In this document: positions 1 to 11,315 of the stretch, one piece after another
Layout: every line of letters begins with the position of its first letter
Position numbering within the stretch: the first letter of the stretch is position 1
DNA from: Tethya wilhelma
Taxonomy: Eukaryota; Porifera; Demospongiae; Tethyida; Tethyidae
Direction: 5' to 3'
DNA: 64,000 nucleotides
Assembly (NCBI GenBank): GCA_964030475.1
Contig: CAXIPT010000009.1
Location: 4,740,527 to 4,804,526, forward strand
The notes under the pieces: model-generated
The model's database searches: none
What the model was told of the DNA's origin: nothing
Seen by the model: the letters and a program-made list of their open reading frames with translations, nothing else
Position numbers and translations under genes: made by a program

Positions 1-1301
1 CCGCATTTTTTTACATCTACTGATGATGATAATAATTATGTGAATAAATTTCTATAAAACTATAACTGAGTTTGTAACTTCATTCAAAAGTGAATTGGTT
101 CAGGTATGTGACAAAGACAATAACATTGTCATTTACACCAGTGTAGACATACACTACATATATGCATACGATACGTCTACATCCAAACTATAATTGTTTG
201 CCATCTTAGTTCTCCTAGTTGTTCTACTCACCCTTTTCCATTTTACAGGAGTCCAATTGTTGCAGCCATTGTTTTTCATTGTTTTTCTTTCGTTCACGTT
301 TTAATATTTCCTGGAAATTTTTGTTTAATTAGAGTTATGCACCTGTTAGAAATGGTTAATACAGAATTTCCCCATTAAAGTAGAATGAGAAAATGGGCGT
401 TTAATAACGAGGTACGCCTATTAACCCAAGTTTGTTGGTGTAATTCTCTGTAGCCTCGTATCCAGGCTCAGGCTCCCCTACCTTTCACTCACAGAAACGT
501 AAGGGAGCTAAAGAGCCTGTGAGCTCACGTCACACATGTGTACCCATGAGCGTGGACAAAATTGTCCACAATCCATGTTCTATGATGCTCGACTTTCTTT
601 TTGCGAAGATGTACATGTTTAAGTGGCTAAAATGTCCTGTACTATTACATGTGTACTTCTAAGAGGATGCTTGTTGATTGTGTGCTATGTTCTATAGCTG
701 TGTTCCTTGTTACATTTGGCAACCGTTACAATTCCTACGTGTTTTATATTCCTAACACTTATGACTGAGTAGTCAAATGTGAAGTACCTCATGCATAAAT
801 CAGATGTCCACTGCATTGCTGTTGGTCAGTGGTGCTGGGCAAGACAGACAGGGGTTGGCTTGCTTTCTATTGTTGTCATGTATACGTCATTCAATGTTGC
901 CAGCTAGCTAGTAGTAGCTGCATGGCCACTGACTACTCAGGTACCCTGGCTATGCACATGACAACAGTAGGAAACCCTGTATCAGGCTAATACTGTCCAC
1001 ATCCGTGTCTAATGCACCCAGTCTGAATATCATTAACGATGACGATAGGTGGAGACAAAAAAAGTTTACTTCCTGGCTCTGTTAGCAACAACACAACTTG
1101 CATGCAGACAGCTCACGATAAATGAGAAGGGTGTACTAGCTGGTTCAAAAACACTTATAACATACAAACAGCACTGCAACAGGTCTTTCTTGATAAGAAA
1201 CGAAGTTCAACAATAGCAGTGCTGGTAGCTTTACCGTTGAAGAAAAGTTTGACTAACAACTGGTTCACTTGCATTTGCTGGTCCGTAAATGTAGACCATA
1301 A
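1..1301. other. Non-coding stretch with a degenerate hairpin repeat
   Basis: I see no credible coding region here. A degenerate copy of the TAGCCTCG hairpin family lies near 453-520: it starts GTAGCCTCGTATCCAGG and returns as GAGCCTGTGAG. The rest is AT-rich unique-looking sequence. Confidence 0.5.
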
Positions 1302-1666
1302 CAGTGGCGGATGTAGGATTTTGAATAGGGGTCTTCCAATGAATGCGCGCGAAGCGCGCGAAAAATTTTAGCTTAGCCACGCCCACTTCTGGTCGTATAG
1401 CCCCGCCCCTATAGCGTGCTAGCAGCTAATATTTTGCCAGAACAAGGCCTAAATGGCGAAAAAACGGCAAGAAAAAGACAGAAACTATAGTATCTTTCAC
1501 AAAAGACTGCTATTTAGTGAGATTTTTAGTTGCTTTTGTTAGTTTTAAGTTGAAAGGGGGTTTCCAGCAAGCACTTTTCCAGTCTCCACAGTTAATTTCA
1601 ATGCGAGGTTTCAGCTAAAAGGGGGCTTCCATGGAAGCCCAGGAACCCCCTCTGGATCCGCCACTG
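1302..1666. mobile_element. MITE with CAGTGGCGGAT ends and 5-bp target duplication
   Basis: The element starts CAGTGGCGGATGTAGG and ends TCTGGATCCGCCACTG, so it has terminal inverted repeats. It is flanked by CATAA on both sides (1297-1301 and 1667-1671). The interior carries a GCGCGCGAAGCGCGCG block followed by CCACGCCCAC, shared with the elements at 28475 and 61440. It has no ORF. Terminal CAGTGGCG suggests a hAT-like non-autonomous element. A 5-bp duplication would fit the hAT5 lineage rather than classical 8-bp hATs; that class call is inference. Confidence 0.8.
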
Positions 1667-1833
1667 CATAACAGGATACTTGTGTATTCTCATTTGAAGA
1701 TGTGTTGAACTTACTCAGTTTTCCCAACTCAGTATCCATTTGCCATGGCATTACAGATGTGAAGTACAAGAGTGGCTCATTGAGAAGGCAACTAGCAGTG
1801 AGAAAAGAAAGCCACTTTTTCTTGTAAGTGCTG

Positions 1834-2107
1834 CTACATCTGGGCTGATGGTAATTGTGCCAAAGTTTCTCTGTTTAGTACCCTAGTCCGCACCTTTGTC
1901 GCATTCTTGTCCACTTTATGCAAAGCATCTGTGTGCCATTGGGCAAATTCCACCTGCTGGGTGAATGCCTGTACTGCTCTTTCTATTGATCGTTCTGCTT
2001 TGGTCTTCTTTTCAATTTTTCTTTTCTTCTTAGCCGGCTCTGTCTCTGTCTCTGTGCATGTGTGCATGTGTGAGTGTGTGTCTGTGTGTGTGAGTGTGAG
2101 TGAGTGA

Positions 2108-2159
<52 letters not shown>

Positions 2160-2319
2160 AGACAAACAGTGGCAAATAATATACATGTACCTGTTTCTTC
2201 TTCAGGTGCACATTTATCTACAGCAATGTTTGGATTTGAAGTCTTGTCTGTGGTGGCTGGTGCATCATCACTGCAATTGCTGTTGCTTTCCAATGGCAAC
2301 TGTGTGAGCGTGTCCTCAT
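1834..2319 (-). CDS. C-terminal two exons of an unknown nuclear-type protein
   Basis: Two minus-strand exons join in frame. Exon 2319-2191 lies between an acceptor (TCCTTAG) and a donor (ACAG/GTACAT). Exon 2051-1834 follows a CACAG acceptor and ends at TAG. The phases match: one overhanging base is completed to a Glu codon. The tail contains the basic cluster PAKKKRKIEKK, which looks like a nuclear localisation signal, and then a helical segment (ERSIERAVQAFTQQVEFAQW). The intron is short (139 bp) and largely CA repeat. I do not recognise the family, and upstream exons were not found. It could be a gene remnant, because everything around it is repeat. Confidence 0.4.
2111..2157. repeat. (TG)n microsatellite
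   Basis: An uninterrupted TG dinucleotide run, preceded by TGAG/TGTC-type degenerate repeats from about 2050. On the minus strand it forms the CA-rich body of the intron between the two exons at 1834-2319. Confidence 0.97.
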
Positions 2320-2603
2320 CTAAGGACAATTACGTATGTTTTTTTAGTTTCAATGTCTATATAATACTGTATACACTATACAAATCACAAACAGTTAACC
2401 TTTTGGTTTCTGCTCTGGTTCGGTAGCAGTAGTTGTGCCACTGTCCAGTAGCACATTTGGAATGGATACTGGTCTGGTGTAGCCTCGTTCTAGCAGCGTG
2501 GGGTACGGTACTTCTCTCAGGTACTTTTTTCCGTTGGCGGCAACTCTTGGGATGTTTCTGAAACCGTTTCAGAAACAATATCACGTGAAGAGTATTAGCT
2601 ATT

Positions 2604-4466
2604 CCCAGTACGGTAGTACTGGGTACACAGGAATGGCACGGATGGCCCATTAGCGCAATACAAATATTCACGCGAATAACTCTGCAAAAACTGAGCGCTT
2701 AGCACTAAAAGGCTTCTAAAGCTACTATTTAGCTCTTTCTCTTTCCAATGAGCCCAAAAACATGGCCTAAAAACATCGCTAAAGTAACAAACACAAATAT
2801 GCCAAACCTCCAATTTTCTCCATCTTCTTCTTCTTCTTCTTCTTCTTCTTCTTCTTCTTCTTCTTCTTTTTCTATCTTGGCTCAACTTTTCTCAGAGACT
2901 ATTCACTTTTAGAAGCTGATTCTTGAACGGATGAACTTGGTTTCTTCCGGTACAATCGCTTTTGCCATCGGTTTTTAGTGCCTCTCATTGAGTAGCTAGA
3001 TACAAGGCGAAAAGCGCCTCCTCCATATAGCCGCCATTAATTTCTACACTCATGAATAATTCATTAGCTTCTAGGAAATTCGAATTGGCGACCCTTTCCA
3101 CACACAAAAGTGTGCGTTATTTGGAATTAAATGCACTGAAGTTGCCTGGAACTAATTTGTGATACCTGGTTGCTCTTCTTAAGAGATGAATCAGGACTTT
3201 GACTATCATAACATATAGAAAGACAAGTAAACTTATGATACAGCTCCTGCCTCCAAATGACTGAGATGTGTGTTTCACTTCAGTATCAAGCAGGCTACAC
3301 AACAAGTTGTGACTTCCAAGTACCAGCTCAGCAGCCCACCACTGGCTCAGTGAGTCTGGCTTGCCAGACTACTAGCTCAGTAGCTAGCTACACACACCAA
3401 CTCAAATGTAATTTTTAGAAATATGGAAAAATGAGAGCAAACAAGTAAAAAAAACATTGGAAATGTAATGAGACACAGGAATGGCTAAATCGTAAAAAGA
3501 ACGCAAACAAGATGGAATGNTGTTGCCCATAGGAATAATTCTTTACACACTCAAACAGCCATTCCATCTTGTTTGCTTTCTTTTTTACGATTTGGCCATT
3601 CCTATGTCTCATTACATTTTTAATGTTTTTTTCACTTGTTTGTTCTCATTTTTTCATAATTCTACTCACATTTGAGTTTGTGTGTATATGGTAGTTACTT
3701 GTACACTAACAGCACGGATATTATAGCTTATGTTATAATCTATGCTATCAGTATAAAGTCATGGTGAAGCATCTCAGGAGGCTGGAGCTGTATCTGACAA
3801 AATTTACTTGCTTTGCTCATCTTCTTATAATGACAACTATGTAACAAAGTAGTCCTATTATTGAAGACTGAAAGGTACCGGTAACTGGTTACAGAGACTT
3901 CAGCACAACCAGAAATCTTCAGGTAAACAGGCAGGGCAGCGAATATTCGGATTCCAAATAACGCACACTTGTCTAACTGGAAAAGGGTCGTCAACTTGAT
4001 TTCCAAGGTAGCTAATGAATTATTAATGAGTATAGAAATGAATGGCTGCCATACGGAGAAGGCGCTTTTCGTCTTGTATCTAGCGACTCAGCTAGAGAGA
4101 CGAATAACCGATACAAAAAGCACGTGAAGACAAAGAAACCAAGTTTATTCGTTCAAGAATCAGCTTCTGAAAGTGAGCGGTTTTTGAGAAAAGTCGTTCC
4201 AAGATAGAAGAAGAAGAAGAAGAAGAAGAAGAAGAAGAAGAAGAAGATGGAGAAAATTGGAGGTTTGGCATACTTTAGTTTGTTACTTTAGCGATGGTTT
4301 TAGGCTATGTTTTTAGGCTCAATAGAAAGAGAAAAGGCTAAATAGTAGCTTAAGAAGCCTTTTAGTGCCAAGCGCTCAGTTTTTGCAGAGTTATTCGCGT
4401 GAATATTTGTATTGCGCTAATGGGCCATCCGTGCCATTCCTATGTACCCAGTACTACCGTACTGGG
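2604..4466. mobile_element. 1.9-kb symmetrical hairpin-ended foldback element
   Basis: Both ends carry the 20-bp self-complementary hairpin CCCAGTACGGTAGTACTGGG followed by TACATAGGAATGG or a close variant. The two arms (about 2604-3300, and 4466 back to about 3720) are diverged inverted copies of each other. Each arm includes a (TTC)n run (2823-2867; GAA at 4207-4246). The centre (about 3420-3660) is a second, shorter foldback whose arms contain GAAATGTAATGAGACA and ACAAGATGGAATG; an N at 3520 sits in its loop. No transposase ORF is present. Related copies are at 13741, 15582 and 56366. Confidence 0.75.
3520..3520. other. Single N, probable contig join
   Basis: The N falls inside the loop of the central foldback, at a point where related copies have about 40 further bases. 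The loop is therefore probably truncated by the assembly. Confidence 0.6.
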
Positions 4467-4839
4467 AATTGATATAGTGAAGCTGATGCCATACACTGTG
4501 ACACATATGTAATATTATACACTGATAGATCAGCATCTAATGGTTCACGTAGCCTGTGCAGCACACTGACACACTGTTCAGGCTAGCTACACTCTGTCTC
4601 TTTAGTCTTGTTTCTCAAGCACTCTAGGCTCTGAGCTGGTTACTATGAGTTGAAACAAGCATTCATGTCATGACTCTGAAGTGCTCAGGCTAAGACAGTA
4701 AGTAGTACTTATTATCAAAAGCTTTTGTAGCTCTGAAAACTATGTAATTATGCTACTGAAATGCTAAGCTTATAAACTTAAAATTGCTGTTAGAGTACAA
4801 AATCTAGTAACTCACAACAGAGAACTCTGAAACTGAAGA

Positions 4840-5215
4840 TTGAAGATTAGATCTACAAAGAACTCCTAAAGAAGTGCAAGACCAGAGCACGACAAGAAGT
4901 CAAAAAATTTCTAAAATAATGCAGTCATGCAATCTGAATTACCTGCATGTACCTGGGCGTTACTTCAGGTGTGGCCTCAAAGCACATGGCAGGCAAGTGC
5001 ACAAAAAAGCACGAAAGCATCAGATCTCAGAAAATACAGTATTTTGTAGGATTCTACACGTCCATTTTCAAGATAAGTTGGATTTATGAACGTTAGTACC
5101 TTCCATTTTGACAATGAAGCTGCCAGTCTTAAGATAATCTTGAAACAGACAGACACACACACAAAACGACTACCATAACCCTCATGTGCTACGCACGCCG
5201 AGGGTTAACAACTAC
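4840..5215 (+). repeat. Dispersed repeat related to NLR exon 1, copy 1
   Basis: Shares with 6290-6650 and 9515-9750 the blocks AGGTGTGGCCTCAAAGC, GCATCAGATCTCAG, GAACGTTAGTACCTTC and CAGACAGACACACACAC, ending in a palindrome-like CTCATGTGCTACGCACGCC block. The same string order occurs on the minus strand at 27775-27985, where it includes the first coding exon and the 5' splice site of the NACHT gene. Confidence 0.65.
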
Positions 5216-5839
5216 TGCCATACACCAGAGGAGGTCTGACATCCAGGGACCAATTGCAGGACATTACATCATTAAACAAATCACATGATAATTTCCTGGT
5301 CTGAATTGAAGCGCTTTCTACCTTGAATCAAGCTAGTTATCCTTCTCTGTCTTGTTGCCTTGTCAGGTAAGCTTTTCAGAAGTCCAGAATTGTCGCGAAA
5401 AATGAATAAAAAAAAAGGTAAGAGTAGAAACACAACTGGAAACAACATCATGTGATTGTGTTAATTTTTGCAATTAGCCTGCAATGACCTTCCTCTGGCC
5501 ATACACTATAATAGCATTCATGAGATTGTGTAGTAACAGATGGACAGACAAAGACTACCATAATTGTCCCTCAAAAGTCACTGACCTCATGGGAAATTTC
5601 CATGATTAGCATACTTGCCAAAGTGTATACATGTATTATATAGCCACAACTGCACCACCTGTTCATTAAACTAGCTGTTGGTGGTTCACTGGTAGATACC
5701 AATTGATGATAGAAGCGTCACACCCATGTGTAGGGTCAGGAGCGCATAAAGAGAGGGAAAAAAAGACACCGGAGAGGGCAGGACCACTAGCTATAGGACA
5801 GTGGGTAGCTTTGTCGATTGTCAGCAGCTTGTAATTTAC

Positions 5840-5915
5840 TAGCCTTGTTCCCAGGCTCCCTCTGTTGAGCTTTTGTGTAAAAAAAAGTGGAGGGAGGGGC
5901 CTGGGATCCAGGCTA
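5840..5915. mobile_element. Short hairpin MITE, 9-bp target duplication
   Basis: A 76-bp hairpin beginning TAGCCTTGTTCCCAGGC and ending GATCCAGGCTA. It is flanked by an exact 9-bp duplication, GTAATTTAC, at 5831-5839 and 5916-5924. The duplication length is typical of Mutator-like (MULE) insertions. Confidence 0.85.
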
Positions 5916-6284
5916 GTAATTTACCACATGACGTAGTGTAATATGTAACTAGGTGCTCTATTAGCTACTATGAGTCAGCTAACATTTGCTGTATTTCTAA
6001 CTCAATTATGAAAGCACCAAAGGTGTATAAGCCTCGGCGGATTTGCATTGCAAGCTTCCTATCCACACCCAAGAGTAAACCAGGACTCATACATGTAGGC
6101 TTATTGATGAGTGCAACATGTTGCTTCACATCAATTGGCAGTTGCATGCAAGAATGACATGTACATATACAGTACACTGCTGAAGTATGTGGGCATTTTC
6201 TGAAACAGCTGTTTTACTAAGAGTAGCTAAGCAAATACACTTAAAATTGCTAGCTATTGGAGTACAAAATCTAGTAACTCACAA

Positions 6285-6655
6285 TAGACTCTACTAGATC
6301 TAGAGGACTCTGAAACTGAAGATTGAAGATTGCAAGGAACTTGCAAAGTTCATAAATCCAACGAAAATAGATGTGTAGAATCCCTTCATTGCTGAGATCT
6401 GATGCTTTTGTACCTTTTTGTTTGTTAGGCTTCAGGCCACACCTGTAGTAATGCCCAGGTAATTAAGACTGCATGTGCATTATTTAGAAATTTTTGCCTT
6501 CATGCCTGGGTCTTGCTCTTCCTTCTAGCTACTTTGACACTATATAAAGCTGCCAGTCTTCAGATAATCTCTTAAGAGACAGACACACACACAAAATGAC
6601 TACTATAGCCCTCAGCATGTGCTACACATGCCGAGGCTTAATAACTTAGCCTGGA
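6285..6655. repeat. Dispersed repeat, copy 2, with an inverted core
   Basis: The outer blocks (ACTCTGAAACTGAAGATTG near 6308; AAGCTGCCAGTCTTCAGAT near 6545; the CAGACACACACAC block after it) run in the same direction as in copy 1. The core between about 6345 and 6530 runs in the opposite direction, for example CTGAGATCTGATGC and GGCTTCAGGCCACACCTG. Confidence 0.6.
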
Positions 6656-8552
6656 TTCTTATTTTAAATTTATTCCAAGGCAAGATGCTATTAGCAAATG
6701 TGGTTGGTTGGAACATAGGAATAGGATTTTGCTATAAAGACCCAGACAGTGGCTAGCTGTCTATTCAGTGTATAACCAATAGCACTTCCTCTCTCTCTCT
6801 CTCTTAGAGAGAGAGAAAGACAGAGAGAGAGAGTATTCTCAGTATTGTATACATATTCCACTATCCTTTTCACACACCTTTGTCTGCTTGATCATTTTCC
6901 TGCTGTGGGTCATTGTCAGGTGGACTTCCTCTGTGAATAGTAAAATATCAGGACACGGATTACTCAATGAAGGCATGTAAGCCTCAGATCTCAGATCCCT
7001 TGGCACACACATCATATAGATACACAAATTATCATAAGCCGTGATGATAACAAGAACTGCTATGGAGTATAGCTCCTAAGGTACTGTGATGGCAAAAAAT
7101 CACATCTGAGCACTTAAATCTATGTTACTGCATTAATTGAGGCAACATTGATGATAAAGTTCTAGTGTAAAGCAAATAAAACCTAGGCAAACCATGGTTG
7201 ATTTAAAATCAGAAACTTAGTATCCTGGCGCTCACAGTTTTCACTACTTTCTTTTCATTTTTGAGCTGTTTGAGTGTAGTTTAGGCTTGAGCGCTCGCTG
7301 TATAGTAGACGAACCAGACTTGAATGAATATGATCGTTTTTACGCTAAAATTTGAACTTGAAACAGAGAACAGAGACAACTTTGTCTCATAATGGATCAG
7401 ATAAGTGTATTTTTTACAATTTGTAGTGAACAAGGCTTAGGCTTAGTGCCTTGTACAATCTACTTTAGCGAGATTGCTTGAATGATAGTCAGCAATGTTT
7501 CTCTGCCAAACTACTTGTTTTTGACAGTCCAGTCTGTTGTACCTGTTCATAGTATAAGTAGTGCACTGTCTACAAACAGCCGTCTTCATCACAAAATCTT
7601 TAAAAGCAGAAGGAACGGCAAAGGTGTTTGGTGGTAAAACTACGCGATATACGACAAAAGTCAAATTGAGGTCAGGGAGCATGTGCAGTGTGACACAATC
7701 ACATTCCAGATTTGAACAGAAAGTGTGCCAGTTTTCCTAGACCCCCATTTTTCGCTGGCAGAAAGCAGAAAAGGCGGGGTCTAGGGACTAGACTAACGAT
7801 AAAATAGATTACACATGACTAAGGGTAAAAAAGGGGGAGTCAATTTACAGGAGCAACTCAGTGGCTTAGGTAGCAAGTAAATTCTATTGATACACAGTTC
7901 AAAGCACAGGAGACATATGAAGAGAGTTGTGGTTTGAGCTAATAGCAGCTATTCAAGTCAAAATACTTCCTCTGCAGGTAAGGTAGGGTTAGTAATTGAG
8001 GATAGGGGCTGACCAATTTTACTGGGAGTTTTGGTCCCCCTGACCAAATTTACTGAGAATTTTGGCCCCCCGAACGAAAATTTTCGTGGCAGGACTATTT
8101 CAAAGAGTGTAAAAAAACTTTCCCCGAAAAAATCTGAACGGTATACATGGATTCGGCTAAGTCACTTAATGTGCTACACTAGCACAATCAAGTGTAAGCT
8201 ATACCTACTCACACACCCCTGGTTGGCAAAAAACCGACAGTCTCCATACAAAATACATTGTAGTCAGTCAATGCTGAGAAAAGAAGGGAAGTTACATTTT
8301 GAGGTATACAAATGCCAGGTATATGAAAATTATAGTCCAAGAAGTTTTTTTTTCATTGTGTTTAGACTGGCTATTAAGTTCAGATACAATGCTAAACCAG
8401 TTAGCTTGTTAGTGCAGCACTGAATGCTAGCCACTATTAATAGTATGTGATGTAGCTGTGATTGATCATCATGCTACTGCCTGGATGAGTAGCTACACAG
8501 GCTGAACTGCAAAAATAGAAGCCTATAGGTGTATCCTAAGAGAGGGGAAGTA

Positions 8553-9256
8553 CGGTGGCCCTGAACGTTCAAATCGATTTTGCTAACTGATTTTTGATCT
8601 AAGCTATTTTTAACCCCTTCTAAGCGATTTTCAAAGTCATCTAAGTGATTTTAATCTAAGCCATTTTTGTCTAAGTGATTTCCATCTAAGCGATTTTCAT
8701 CTTAGCGATTTTTGCTGTTATCTAAGCCGTTTTCATCTAAGCGATTTTTCATCTAAGCCGTTTTTCATCTAATCGATTTTTCACTCATCTAAGCGGTTTT
8801 TGACTTATCTAAGCCGTTTTCATCTAAGCATTTTTTGTCTAAGCTGTTTCCATGTAAGCAGTTGCAGTTGACCTAGCCCTATAGTCCCACCCAGGAATGA
8901 ACACGTTATGATCATTAGCCCTGGCCCCAGCCCTAGCGCATACCCTAGTTCTAGTCTTCATCCTAGCCCAAATAGTATGCCAGCCCTCGGCTTTACGCTA
9001 GGGCCCTAGCTATCCATAGGTCTAGTAAACATGGGATGAAAACAGCTTAGATGAAAAAAATCACTTAGATAAAAATCGCTTAGATAAAAATCGCTTAGAT
9101 AGAAAATCGCTTAGATAAAATCGCTTAGATAGAAAATCGCTTAGATGAAAACGGCTTAGATGAAAAATCGCTTAGATGAAACGGCTCAGAAGGGGTTAAA
9201 AATAGCTTAGATCAAAAATCGGTTAGCAAAATCGATTTGAACGTTCGGGGCCACTG
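8553..9256. mobile_element. TA-flanked MITE with arms made of about 15-bp subrepeats
   Basis: The ends are inverted: CGGTGGCCCTGAACGTTCAA at the left and, read in reverse, CAGTGGCCCCGAACGTTCAA at the right. Each is flanked by TA, consistent with a Tc1/mariner-type TA target. The left arm holds about 15 units of the type ATCTAAGCGATTTTC. The right arm holds about 10 units of the complementary type GAAAATCGCTTAGAT. The centre (about 8871-9034) is non-repetitive and rich in CCCTAG. No ORF. Confidence 0.8.
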
Positions 9257-10118
9257 TAGGGAAGCACTTGAAACCCTTCACTTTCTACAAGGAAACACAC
9301 ACTGACTATACCAGATGAACACACATACCTAAAGTCATGCAGCATTCAAGCACATTATATTAAGCTTACTATACTCTGTAGCAGGTTAGGCATTACCACA
9401 ATGACCCCAAGACAGGTTCATGGCAGATCAGATTCAGCACACAATCAATGAATTTCATAATTATAACGCACACTACATGTGGTTATGAAAAAGGATATGG
9501 GTGTGACTAATCATGATCAGCAGGTGTGGCCTCAAAGCTAAGCACTCGGAGAAGCACAAAATCCTCAGATCTCAGCAAATACAGCATTGTGCCATACAGA
9601 AAATGTACTTTTTGAAGATAATCCACATTAATTTTATGAACGTAAGTACCTTCAATTTTGTCACTAGTGCTGCCGTTTTTGTAGTAACAAACAGACAGAC
9701 ACACAAAACTACCATAATTCTCACATGCTACGTATGCCAAGGGTAATGAGACTGAAGCTATGTTTCTTGAGATATAGATGAAACAAATAGACAAACAATT
9801 ACGTGAATATTTTGGTCTGGCTGGCAAAGTGATTATTAAGTGAAGAAGATGATGACTTTTGCTGCAACCAGATGTTAATCTAACCACGTGATATTAGAGC
9901 ACACGTTTTGAGGGACTGCATGTAGCAAAGTTTAGTAGTCATCGTTGGTATACAATCACTAAATTAGGAAGCAAAGTGTAATGATGGTTTGTTGAGTTTC
10001 TTTTCTACTCTAGTTTGATCTGGTGGCTATTGCAAGCATATTATTAGGCCTTTGTCACATGTAAGGAATGTGGTTAATTCCATTATGCATAATGATGCAG
10101 CAATGAGGTATGGTTGTC
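9257..10118. other. Non-coding stretch containing repeat copy 3
   Basis: The only recognisable content is the third forward copy of the NLR-exon-related dispersed repeat at about 9515-9750 (GGTGTGGCCTCAAAGC, CCTCAGATCTCAG, GAACGTAAGTACCTTC). No gene seen. Confidence 0.55.
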
Positions 10119-10929
10119 CTCAGGTACATTAAGGACTGGGACCACGAATTATTGCTGAGTCAGCAAAAACGGCGTGCTCCCCATAAGGATCTATAGTACA
10201 CGCCCTTTTTTGTCATATGATCATTGCGTGACTGTTCATTCATTGACTCATTTAGAAAAGAAAGTGAGCTGCCTGTGAAAGTTTGTGAGAGGTATTTTTA
10301 GTTCTGCTGCTAATTTAGCTTCTTTTTGCTAGTTATTTCTAAGCTATCGCTCATATTGGTATGTACAGCGTTTGTAGTGATCACGTGGTCTTGAGATGTA
10401 GCCTCACTAAAGTCAAGAATCTTTGAACGGAATTCTTACGACGCTTGTGAAGGTCAGTAAATGAGGTAAGTATGATCTAAACTAGGCTGTAAACAAGAAA
10501 ATTTCTTTACTTTTCAGAAAATAAACATAGTTACGCTCGTACAGTGCAAAATATGTTAATTAGCTTCATAAAAAAACAACTTTTTCTCTCATAATTGGCA
10601 TTCTGTGTATTTTTAGCTAAAACGCAGTAGAGGCTATTGTCCACATTAACTGCAGAGTCTGCTGAGCACAGTGAAACCGCTCTAGCTTAGGCGCTTATAT
10701 TCCGTGTTGTGTAAATTTGCCTATCGACCTCCATCGCTTTATAGTGCCACACCCACTCATCCTTGTGGTGGGCATGGCTAATTAAATCAATTTTCTAATT
10801 ATTAAACATTCCCATTTCATATAATGTTTGAAAGAAGTCTAAATAATGTATATATTTTCTGGTATAGCACCATGAATAACCACCTTGATGTCAAAATTTT
10901 AGCTGGTCCCAGTCCTTAATGCACCTGAG
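10119..10929. mobile_element. 0.8-kb element with CTCAGGTRCATTAAGGACTG terminal inverted repeats
   Basis: The left end CTCAGGTACATTAAGGACTG... and the reverse of the right end CTCAGGTGCATTAAGGACTG... match over about 26 bp, continuing to GGGACCA. The interior has no ORF worth calling. No convincing target duplication could be read, so the superfamily is unknown. Confidence 0.7.
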
Positions 10930-11315
10930 TCACACTTCCTCTGCTTCTGGATGGGTAAACCCAAGCTGGTGTTACAGACGGGCAGGTCTAAAAAGAGGAA
11001 TAGGAATGCGGAAAAGGAAATGTGGAAATCGGAAATGAGAAATAGGAAACGAGGAAATGAGAAAATTTCTTTCATTAGCTACAAGATTCACTGTCTTACA
11101 ATCAACAAGATACAGAAGTCTGCATAGCTATACTAATTCAGATAGCTAAAACAATAAATTAAATATTCTAAATGTCCCTTATCCCCACGCAGGATTATCA
11201 TTGATTTGTTCACTTGAATAGCATATAATAATCGTTTATCAGTTCACTGAATAGCCATAATCAGTTCAAAGTGGATATAACCTTTGCTCAGAGAAATGTT
11301 TAGTTCAAATTCAAT
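10930..11315. other. Short non-coding stretch
   Basis: A purine-rich run (GGAAATGAGAAATAGGAAACG type) lies at about 10990-11070. Nothing else recognised; it borders the 3' end of the MULE-like gene. Confidence 0.4.

Larger units (their letters stand above)
4467..8552. other. Repeat-derived non-coding stretch
   Basis: No gene seen. It contains two copies of the dispersed repeat described at 4840 and 6290, a small hairpin MITE at 5840, a CT/GA low-complexity palindrome at about 6788-6836, and a degenerate hairpin near 7738-7797 (CTAGACCCCC ... GGGGTCTAGG). The remaining sequence shows nothing I can name. Confidence 0.5.

Noticed and set aside
1907..2426. Several overlapping open frames rich in Cys-Val or Thr-His
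   Set aside because: They are translations of the TG/CA microsatellite.
2595..2885. Arg-rich open frame
   Set aside because: Produced by the TTC repeat inside the foldback element.
8590..9200. Regular short repeats resembling a CRISPR array
   Set aside because: The units have no spacers of constant length, occur as two mirror-image arrays within a TA-flanked transposon, and the surroundings are eukaryotic.
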